NCBI GenBank assembly: GCA_013361975.1
Contig: JABFXB010000341.1
Location: 1 to 5,243, forward strand
Source: Dermatophilaceae bacterium
GTDB lineage: Bacteria > Actinomycetota > Actinomycetes > Actinomycetales > Dermatophilaceae
DNA length: 5,243 nucleotides
Direction of reading: 5' to 3'
Of this stretch, positions 1 through 5,243 are shown in pieces. Position numbers and translations under genes: made by a program. The first letter of the stretch is position 1; each line of letters starts with the position of its first letter. The notes under the pieces are model-generated. The model saw only the letters and a list, made by a program, of their open reading frames with translations. It had not been told where the DNA came from and did no database searches.

Positions 1-11
1 ACCGTGGGGAG

Positions 12-2288
12 GTGCTGCGGCGGGCCTCGGGGTGGGCGGCGGGAGTCGTCCCCGTCGTCTTCGCCGTCGTCCTGCTGGTCGCGTACGACACACCGCGCCG
101 GGCCGTGGTGGCCTACTTGCTGGCCTTCCTGGTGTCGGTCCTGCTGCCCGGCACCCTCGTGCACCGCTGGCTGCGCGGTCGGCAGCGCCTCCTCGTCGCC
201 GACCTGGCCCTCGGGGCGGCCACCGGGCTGGCCCTGCAGCTGCTCGGCTGGTTCCTCTTCACTGCCCTCGGCCTGGCGTCGTGGATGTGGGTGTGGACAG
301 TGCTGCTCGTCGCGCCCTTCGCGGCGGTGCCGGCACTGCGGCGTCACGCCGCCATCGGGCGCTACCCGCAGCGGCTGCCGGTCGGCGCCGCCTGGGCGAC
401 CGCGGCCCTCACGTCGGGTCTCCTGTGGCGCACGGCCCAGTCGTGGTTCGTCTCCTCGCCGTTGCCCCCCAAGTCGCTCATGTGGTACCCGGACGACTAC
501 TGGCACCTCGCGGCCGCGGCCGAGCTGCAGCGCTCGGTGCTGCCCCGGGTGCCGCAGGTCGCCGACCTCACCTTCACCTACCACTGGTTCTCGAACGCCC
601 ACATGGGCGTCATGAGCACGCTCACCGGCATCGACCTGCCCGTGGTCATCGCCCGGCTGTGGCTCGTCCCCCTCGTCCTCGTCCTCGCCGGCCTGGCTGT
701 GGCGGTCATGGTGAAGCTCACCGGCTCCGCGTGGCCGTCGCTCGTCGTGATCGCCTTCCTCCTCACGAGCGGGAGCCTCAACGGCATCACGTGGCTCGGG
801 CTCGACGGCGTCGCGGCGTTCGTGGCGCACAGCCCGTCGCAGACCTACTCCCTCATCCCGATGCTGCTCGTCGTCCACGTCGCGACCGACGTCCTGAGGG
901 GCAGACCGGTCCGCCGGGGCTGGATCCTCTTCTTCCTCGTCCTGATGTTCACGGCCGGCTCCAAGTCATCGGTCCTGCCCGTGCTCCTCTGCGGGGCGGC
1001 CCTGGCAGGGGTCGTCGCGCTGCTCCGGCGCGACGGGTGGCGACGCTGCCTGGCCCTCGGCGGCGCCCTGCTCGCCGCCATGCTCGTCATGGCGCCGCTC
1101 GTGACCGGCAGCAGCGCGGGAGCTGGCGTGCAGGCCTTCGCGATCGTGCGGCGCTTCCCGGTCTGGAAGGAGGTCACGGGGCTCACCAACTACGAGATCG
1201 GCGTCAACACCGGACTGGTCATCCCCCGGCTCGACGCCCCCGGTGCCGCGACGCTCCTCGCGCTCATCCTCGTGGCGTATGCCGTGCAGTACGCGTGGCT
1301 GCTCTCCGGCCTGTCCGTCCTCTCCTTCCGCCGGGACGGCGACCTGACCGCGTGGTTCCTGCTCGGCACCGGCATCGCGGGCTGGTGGGCGATGATGCTC
1401 CTCGACGTCGACGGCGTCTCCCAGGCCTACTTCATGCGCGGGGCCGTCGTGGCGTGGCACGTCCTCGCGGCCTGGGGGGTCCACCGGATCTGGACCACGG
1501 CTGCTGCTGGTCACCGTCGGCGGCGGCTCGCGGTGTGGGCCGTGGCCGGTCTCGGGCTCGGTTGGCTGGTGCTCAAGCTGCAGAACTCCCTGTCCCAGGA
1601 CGACGTGCCGGCGGGGGCGAGGAGCCCACGCGCCGCCGTCGTGCACGGCGAGCTCCTCACCGACCTCGCCGTCGTCGTCGTCCCCCTGCTGGTCGGCCTC
1701 GGGCTCTGGTGGGTGCTGCACCGAAGGGGCAGCCGGGCCGCTCTGCCGCTCATCGTGGCGATGACCGCGGCCTTCGTCCTCGCTCCGGTCGTACGCCCGC
1801 TGACGGAGGTCCCCAAGCCCGGCGGCTACGCGCCCGAGCCGTCCCGGACGGTCAGCTCGGCCGAGGTGAAGGCCGCGCGCTGGGTGGCTGCGCACACGCC
1901 CACCCGCGACGTCGTCGCCACCAACCTCCACTGCGTGCGCTTCCTCACCCGGCCGAGCTGCGACGCCCGGTCCTTCTGGGTCAGCGGGCTGACCCAGCGT
2001 GCGGTCCTCGTCGAGGGCTGGGGTTACACGGAGGCGGCCCACGAGGCGAACGGCAAGAACAACCTCGGCTCCCGGCAGCAGCCCTTCGCCGACCCGGCCA
2101 CCTTCGCCCTCAACGAGGCAGCGTTCACGGCGCCCACGCGGGCCGGGCTCGACGAGCTCTACGCCCGCGGCGTCCGCTGGCTCTACGCCGACCGCAGGGC
2201 CAGCAAGGTGTCACCGGCGCTCGCCACGCTGGCCGAGCTCCGGTTGCGGCTCGGCACGGCCGACGTCTACCAGCTCAGGGCCCCCTAG
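12..2288 (+). CDS. Polytopic membrane protein, probable GT-C-type glycosyltransferase; 5' end uncertain
   Basis: A 758-residue integral membrane protein, from GTG at 12 to TAG at 2286-2288. About 14-16 hydrophobic stretches are visible, for example near residues 11-26, 31-50, 60-87, 90-107, 210-234, 278-292, 319-338, 346-364, 411-433, 444-464, 505-521, 551-570 and 577-593. Residues 158-165 (WYPDDYWH) place an Asp-Asp pair in an early loop, followed by a YHWFSNAHMG segment at 190-199. In GT-C glycosyltransferases, which use polyprenyl-phosphate sugars on the outer membrane face, such an acidic loop motif is catalytic. A soluble tail from about 595 carries Cys641 and Cys650, which could form a disulfide if exported, and GVRWLYADR at 720-728. 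The LPGTLVHR and DLALG segments (45-69) resemble a group of actinobacterial envelope membrane proteins. The GGGGAG purine run abuts the GTG with no spacer, and the frame is open to base 3, so the true start may lie upstream. The GT-C role is inferred and the substrate is unknown; an O-antigen-ligase-like or non-catalytic transport role is possible. Confidence 0.8.
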   Translation: MLRRASGWAAGVVPVVFAVVLLVAYDTPRRAVVAYLLAFLVSVLLPGTLVHRWLRGRQRLLVADLALGAATGLALQLLGWFLFTALGLASWMWVWTVLLVAPFAAVPALRRHAAIGRYPQRLPVGAAWATAALTSGLLWRTAQSWFVSSPLPPKSLMWYPDDYWHLAAAAELQRSVLPRVPQVADLTFTYHWFSNAHMGVMSTLTGIDLPVVIARLWLVPLVLVLAGLAVAVMVKLTGSAWPSLVVIAFLLTSGSLNGITWLGLDGVAAFVAHSPSQTYSLIPMLLVVHVATDVLRGRPVRRGWILFFLVLMFTAGSKSSVLPVLLCGAALAGVVALLRRDGWRRCLALGGALLAAMLVMAPLVTGSSAGAGVQAFAIVRRFPVWKEVTGLTNYEIGVNTGLVIPRLDAPGAATLLALILVAYAVQYAWLLSGLSVLSFRRDGDLTAWFLLGTGIAGWWAMMLLDVDGVSQAYFMRGAVVAWHVLAAWGVHRIWTTAAAGHRRRRLAVWAVAGLGLGWLVLKLQNSLSQDDVPAGARSPRAAVVHGELLTDLAVVVVPLLVGLGLWWVLHRRGSRAALPLIVAMTAAFVLAPVVRPLTEVPKPGGYAPEPSRTVSSAEVKAARWVAAHTPTRDVVATNLHCVRFLTRPSCDARSFWVSGLTQRAVLVEGWGYTEAAHEANGKNNLGSRQQPFADPATFALNEAAFTAPTRAGLDELYARGVRWLYADRRASKVSPALATLAELRLRLGTADVYQLRAP

Positions 2289-2304
2289 GCGGCGCGCAGC
2301 CGGC

Positions 2305-2329
2305 GTGCGGCTCCTCCCCCGAGCCGCAC
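2305..2329 (+). terminator. Intergenic hairpin, possible terminator or leader structure
   Basis: A perfect inverted repeat: GTGCGGCTC (2305-2313), a 7-base loop CTCCCCC (2314-2320), then GAGCCGCAC (2321-2329). It begins 16 bases after the TAG of the membrane-protein gene and ends 9 bases before the AGGA of the SRPBCC gene. No T-run follows, so it is not a canonical intrinsic terminator; actinobacterial terminators often lack the T-tail. It could end or attenuate transcription from the upstream gene, protect its 3' end, or lie in the 5' leader of the next gene. The structure is seen directly; its role is inferred. Confidence 0.5.
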
Positions 2330-2338
2330 CCCGATGGC

Positions 2339-2342
2339 AGGA
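2339..2342 (+). promoter_or_regulatory. Ribosome binding site of the SRPBCC gene
   Basis: AGGA lies 7 bases before the ATG at 2350, which is normal spacing. It supports 2350 as the start over the out-of-frame ATGs at 2334 and 2342, the second of which overlaps the site itself. Confidence 0.6.
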
Positions 2343-2349
2343 TGCCGCC

Positions 2350-2814
2350 ATGGCCGACAAGAGCTTCCTCATCACCCGCGAGACGACGATCGCGGCTACG
2401 CCCGAGCGCATCCACGCCCTCCTCGCCGACTTCCACGAGTGGCAGAAATGGTCACCGTGGGAGGGCCTCGACCCGGCCATGGACCGCACGTACGCGGGAA
2501 CCGGCTCCGGCGTGGGGGCGGTCTACGCGTGGAAGGGCAACAGCAAGGCCGGCGAGGGTCGCATGGAGATCCTCGAGTCGGAGAAGCGCCACGTCGGCGT
2601 CGACCTGCTCTTCGCTGCCCCGATGAAGGCGCACAACCGCGTCGACTTCACGCTGACGCCGGTCGCCGACGGAACGCAGGTCCAGTGGGCCATGACCGGC
2701 CCGCAGAACGTCGTGATGCGCATCATGAGCAGGTTCTGGTCGATGGAGAAGCTCGTCGGACCCGACATGGACAAGGGTCTGGCCCAGCTCAAGCGCGCCG
2801 CCGAGACCGCATGA
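2350..2814 (+). CDS. SRPBCC family protein (polyketide cyclase/START-like fold)
   Basis: A 154-residue soluble protein with no signal peptide or membrane segment. The N-terminus (FLITRETTIAATPERIHALLADFHEWQKWSPWE, residues 6-38) has the usual order of this fold: a first strand, a TPERI helix start, then the conserved W-x-x-WSPW turn. Next come G-x-G-x-G-A-x-Y-x-W (about 52-61), G-N-x-K-A-G-E-G-R-M (63-72), the strand pair around VDFTLTPVADGTQVQWAMTG (98-117) and a long C-terminal helix (MSRFWSMEKLVGPDMDKGLAQLKRA, 126-150). These match the Polyketide_cyc2/COG3832-like part of the SRPBCC superfamily, whose members bind hydrophobic ligands in a deep cavity; most have no known ligand. Length is typical for the family. 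The ATG at 2350 has an AGGA at good spacing. Its stop TGA overlaps the ATG of the GNAT gene (ATGA at 2811-2814), implying one transcript and coupled translation. The family call is firm; the ligand cannot be told from sequence. Confidence 0.9.
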   Translation: MADKSFLITRETTIAATPERIHALLADFHEWQKWSPWEGLDPAMDRTYAGTGSGVGAVYAWKGNSKAGEGRMEILESEKRHVGVDLLFAAPMKAHNRVDFTLTPVADGTQVQWAMTGPQNVVMRIMSRFWSMEKLVGPDMDKGLAQLKRAAETA

Positions 2815-3272
2815 CGCCCGGCCCGGTCATCCGCCCGGCCACCCGCGACGACGTCGGCGCGATCGTGGCGATGCTCGCCGACGACCCGCTCGGGGCCGGC
2901 CGGGAGGACCCCGCGGACACGCAGGCGTACGCCGCGGCATACGACCGGGTGGCGGCCGACCCGGCCCAGCACCTCGTCGTCGCCGAGCGCGACGGTGCCG
3001 TCGTCGGCACGCTCCAGCTCAGCGTCATCCCCGGGCTCTCCCGCCGCGGGGCGACGCGCACGATCATCGAGGGCGTACGCGTGGCCGACGGCGAGCGCGG
3101 CAGTGGCCTCGGCACCGAGCTCCTGACGTGGGCCGTCGAGGAGTCGCGCCGTCTCGGTGCCTCGCTCGTGCAGCTGACGAGCGACGCGAGCCGCACCGAC
3201 GCGCGGCGGTTCTACGAGCGGCTCGGGTTCGTCGCCTCGCACGTCGGCTTCAAGCTACGGCTCGACGGCTGA
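2811..3272 (+). CDS. GNAT family N-acetyltransferase
   Basis: A 153-residue single-domain acetyltransferase predicted to transfer an acetyl group from acetyl-CoA to an amine. The opening VIRPATRDDVGAIVAMLADD (residues 6-25) is the common GNAT first strand and helix. The strand EGVRV (87-91) leads into the acetyl-CoA pyrophosphate loop RGSGLG (96-101), which fits R/Q-x-x-G-x-G/A, then helix TELLTWAVEESRRLG (102-116). The motif-B region has DARRFYERLGF (130-140), with the Tyr that often acts as general acid. The C-terminus VASHVGFKLRL completes the last strand. Length is normal and all core motifs are intact. The start is set by the 4-base ATGA overlap with the SRPBCC gene; there is only a weak purine run ahead of it, consistent with re-initiation by the same ribosome. 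The acceptor is unknown: small amine, antibiotic or protein N-terminus are all possible. The TGA stop sits at the foot of the downstream hairpin. Confidence 0.92.
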   Translation: MTPGPVIRPATRDDVGAIVAMLADDPLGAGREDPADTQAYAAAYDRVAADPAQHLVVAERDGAVVGTLQLSVIPGLSRRGATRTIIEGVRVADGERGSGLGTELLTWAVEESRRLGASLVQLTSDASRTDARRFYERLGFVASHVGFKLRLDG

Positions 3273-3300
3273 GGGGCGGGCGCGTCGCGCGCCCACCCCT
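3272..3300. terminator. Bidirectional GC-rich terminator hairpin between convergent genes
   Basis: Left arm 3272-3284 (AGGGGCGGGCGCG), loop 3285-3287 (TCG), right arm 3288-3300 (CGCGCCCACCCCT). Twelve of 13 positions pair; the exception is C3277 against A3295. In the minus-strand transcript the same position becomes a G-U wobble, so that stem is uninterrupted. The hairpin starts on the last base of the GNAT stop codon and lies 25 bases past the peptidase stop on the other strand. No T-tract follows on either side. Position between convergent genes and stem strength support a shared terminator. Confidence 0.7.
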
Positions 3301-3325
3301 CGATCACGTCGTGCCGAGAGACGTC

Positions 3326-5243
3326 TCAGAAGATGCGGACCCGCTCGTCCGGCTCGAGCCACAGCCCGTCGCCGGGCTTGACGGCGAACGCCTCGGCGAA
3401 CTCCGACAGGTTGCGCACCGCGTTGCCCCGGATGTCCTGCGGCGAGTGCGGGTCGATGGCGAGCAGCCGGATCGCCTCGGCCTCGCGGGACTTGCCCCTC
3501 CACACCTGGGCCCAGCCGATGAAGAAGCGCTGTGGCCCGGTGAAGCCGTCGATCTCGGTCATGCCGGTGCCCTCGGTGGCGATGCGATAGGCCGAGTAGC
3601 CGATCTGCAGGCCGCCGAGGTCACCGATGTTCTCGCCCACGGTGAGGGCGCCGTTGACCTTGTGCGACTCGTCGAGGCCGGCGGGCGTGTAGCCGTCGAA
3701 CTGTTCGATGAGCCGCTGCGACAGTGCATCGAAGCGCTTGCGGTCGTCCTCGGTCCACCAGTCGCGCAGGGCCCCGGTGCCGTCGTAGCGGGAGCCTTGG
3801 TCGTCGAAGCCGTGCCCGAGCTCGTGCCCGATGACGGCGCCGATGCCGCCGTAGTTGACGGCGTCGTCGGCCTCGAGGTCGAAGAACGGTGGCTGGAGGA
3901 TCGCCGCCGGGAAGACGATCTCGTTCATCGACGGCATGTAGTAGGCGTTGACGTGCTGGGGCAGCATGAACCACTCGGCGCGGTCGATGGGGCCGCCGAT
4001 CTTCGCGAGGTTGCGGTCGACCTCGAACGCCGTGCTGCGACGCACGTTGCCGACGAGGTCGGCGGGGTCGACCTCGATCGAGGAGTAGTCACGCCAGACG
4101 TCGGGGTAGCCGATCTTCGGGGTGAAGGCCTCGAGCTTGGCGAGGGCCTGCTCGCGGGTCTCGGGCCCCATCCACTCGAGCGACGAGAAGGACGTGCGGA
4201 ACGCCGCCACGAGGTTGCCGACGAGCTCCTGCATGCGCTCCTTCGCGGCCGGCGGGAACCAGCGCTGGGCGTACAGCTGGCCCACGGCCTCGCCGATGCA
4301 CGACTCGACGACGGCCACCCCGCGCTTCCAGCGCTCCTTGTTCTCGGGCTGGCCCGACAGGGTGCGGCCGTAGAAGTCGAAGTCCTCGTCGACGAACGAC
4401 TGCGGCAGCAGGGTCGCGAACTCCGAGAGCACGTGCCACGTCAGCCACGCACGCCAGTCGTCGATGTCGACCGACTCGAGCGCCGAACCGAGCGCGCTGA
4501 CGAAGCTCGGCTGGCGGACGACGACCTTGTCGAACGAACCCTGCGGCGCCTGGAGCGCGGACAACCACGTGTCCCAAGGGAACCGGGGCGCCAGCTCCTT
4601 CGCCTCGTCGAGAGTGTGGGCGTTGTAGGTCTTCACCGCGTCGCGGTTGGTCACGTTGTCCCAGTGCGACGAGGCGAGGAGGGTCTCCAGCGCCATGATG
4701 CGGGTGGCCTTGCCTTCCGCCTCCGGAATGCCTGCGAGGCCGAGTAGCCGCCCGACGTGCGTGACGTAGGCGGTGCGGATGTCGGCGTACTTCTCCTCGC
4801 GGTAGAACGACTCGTCGGGCAGCCCCAGGCCGCCCTGCTCGAGGTAGACGACGTAGTCCTCCGGCGAGCGCTCGTCGGGAGACACGAAGTGGCGCAGCGG
4901 CCCGTCGACGCCGTCGCGCTCGAGGCGTCCGAGGGCGGCGCCGAGGGTGTCGACGTCGACGACGGTGGCGACCTCCGACAGGACCGCCTGCAGCGGGGTG
5001 AGGCCGAGCTCCTCGACCCGGTCGGTGTCGGTGAAGCTGGCGTAGAGGTCACCGACCTGGCGCTTCGGGGTGCCCGGTGCGCTGTCGTCGTCAGCGGCGG
5101 CCGCCTCGATGAGGTCGCGCACGCGGGAGGTCGACTCCTCGCGCAGGATGTCGAAGGTGCCGAACCGGGCCCGGTCGCCGGGGATCTCGGTCGTGTCGAG
5201 CCACGTGCCGTTGACGAACCTGAACAGGTCGTCCTGCGGCCGG
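3326..5243 (-). CDS. M13 family zinc metallopeptidase (PepO/neprilysin/Zmp1-like), 5'-truncated by window edge
   Basis: The minus-strand reading frame is open from the right edge to TGA (complement of 3326-3328), giving 638 visible residues. The frame continues past the GTG at complement 5120-5122 as RPQDDLFRFVNGTWLDTTEI, the conserved M13 N-terminus, so that GTG is an internal Val and the true start is outside the window. Numbered from the first visible residue, motifs are NAYY (432-435), zinc site HELGH (473-477; complement 3812-3826), ENIGD (537-541; complement 3620-3634) giving the third zinc ligand Glu537 and Asp541, and HSPQDIRGN (599-607) with the substrate-binding His and Arg known from neprilysin. 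The N-terminal M13_N domain fills roughly residues 1-410 and the catalytic domain the rest. M13 enzymes cut peptides of limited size with preference for hydrophobic P1' residues. From memory, Mycobacterium tuberculosis Zmp1 (about 663 residues, zinc ligands near 493, 497 and 556) lines up with about 20 residues missing here. The visible N-terminus has no signal peptide or membrane anchor. The last residue is Phe, where bacterial relatives commonly end in Trp. Confidence 0.96.
   Translation of the reverse strand, partial: RPQDDLFRFVNGTWLDTTEIPGDRARFGTFDILREESTSRVRDLIEAAAADDDSAPGTPKRQVGDLYASFTDTDRVEELGLTPLQAVLSEVATVVDVDTLGAALGRLERDGVDGPLRHFVSPDERSPEDYVVYLEQGGLGLPDESFYREEKYADIRTAYVTHVGRLLGLAGIPEAEGKATRIMALETLLASSHWDNVTNRDAVKTYNAHTLDEAKELAPRFPWDTWLSALQAPQGSFDKVVVRQPSFVSALGSALESVDIDDWRAWLTWHVLSEFATLLPQSFVDEDFDFYGRTLSGQPENKERWKRGVAVVESCIGEAVGQLYAQRWFPPAAKERMQELVGNLVAAFRTSFSSLEWMGPETREQALAKLEAFTPKIGYPDVWRDYSSIEVDPADLVGNVRRSTAFEVDRNLAKIGGPIDRAEWFMLPQHVNAYYMPSMNEIVFPAAILQPPFFDLEADDAVNYGGIGAVIGHELGHGFDDQGSRYDGTGALRDWWTEDDRKRFDALSQRLIEQFDGYTPAGLDESHKVNGALTVGENIGDLGGLQIGYSAYRIATEGTGMTEIDGFTGPQRFFIGWAQVWRGKSREAEAIRLLAIDPHSPQDIRGNAVRNLSEFAEAFAVKPGDGLWLEPDERVRIF

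Noticed and set aside
1478..1496. Small inverted repeat GGTCCA / TGGACC inside the membrane-protein gene
   Set aside because: A six-base stem within coding sequence of high GC content is expected by chance and nothing nearby gives it a role.
1660..1684. Run of repeated GTC triplets
   Set aside because: It encodes a valine-rich membrane segment using the preferred codon, a consequence of codon bias and not a functional repeat.
966..2042. 358-codon minus-strand frame within the membrane-protein gene
   Set aside because: Composition is rich in Arg, Gly, Pro, Asp and His with no recognisable fold. It is explained as a shadow of the plus-strand gene.
32..2626. Open frame of 864 codons on the plus strand, longer than the real membrane-protein gene it overlaps
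   Set aside because: The translation is a monotonous Arg/Pro/Ala/Gly mix without domains or hydrophobic segments, and it runs through two real genes in another frame. Such long shadow frames are expected in very GC-rich DNA.
3318..3327. Perfect 10-base palindrome GAGACGTCTC overlapping the peptidase stop codon
   Set aside because: It has no loop, cannot form a stable hairpin, and a palindrome this short is expected by chance. There is no sign of an operator arrangement at this 3' end.
3128..4747. 539-codon plus-strand frame antisense to the M13 peptidase
   Set aside because: The opposite strand encodes a complete M13 enzyme with all catalytic motifs. The antisense translation is low-complexity (Val/Arg/Glu/Leu/Ala-rich) and mirrors the codon bias of the real gene.
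5120..5122. GTG as the start codon of the M13 peptidase
   Set aside because: The same frame upstream encodes conserved M13 N-terminal sequence (RPQDDLF, VNGTW, EIPGDR) up to the window edge, so this is an internal valine codon.

Overview
The window is GC-rich throughout, with a strong G/C bias at third codon positions, a GTG start candidate, short intergenic gaps and GC-rich hairpins without T-tracts. This and the protein families point to a high-GC actinobacterium. The style of the membrane protein and of the Zmp1-like M13 peptidase would fit Micrococcales (for example Intrasporangiaceae), but that placement is a guess from family resemblance and was not tested.

Layout: (1) A plus-strand gene of about 2.3 kb (12-2288) encodes a polytopic membrane protein. 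It has a GT-C glycosyltransferase-like architecture: an acidic DD motif in an early loop, many hydrophobic segments and a soluble C-terminal domain with two cysteines. Its start may lie just outside the window. (2) A 61-bp gap holds a perfect 9-bp stem hairpin (2305-2329) and the ribosome binding site of the next gene. (3) Two small plus-strand genes follow, overlapping by ATGA: an SRPBCC/START-fold protein (2350-2814) and a GNAT N-acetyltransferase (2811-3272). They almost certainly share a transcript and are probably translationally coupled. (4) A 53-bp convergent gap contains a large GC-rich hairpin that can serve both strands (3272-3300). (5) The rest of the window (3326-5243, minus strand) is an M13-family zinc metallopeptidase of the PepO/neprilysin/Zmp1 type. 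It has a complete set of catalytic motifs, and its N-terminus runs off the right edge by an estimated 20 residues.

The genes do not form an obvious pathway. The membrane protein is probably an envelope-glycan enzyme. The SRPBCC-GNAT pair is a small operon of unknown substrate, and the M13 peptidase is a separate convergent unit. I found no mobile element, CRISPR array, RNA gene or defence-type system. Apart from the unassigned membrane protein and the two hairpins, this looks like ordinary chromosomal sequence, and no gene-free stretch exceeds about 60 bases.
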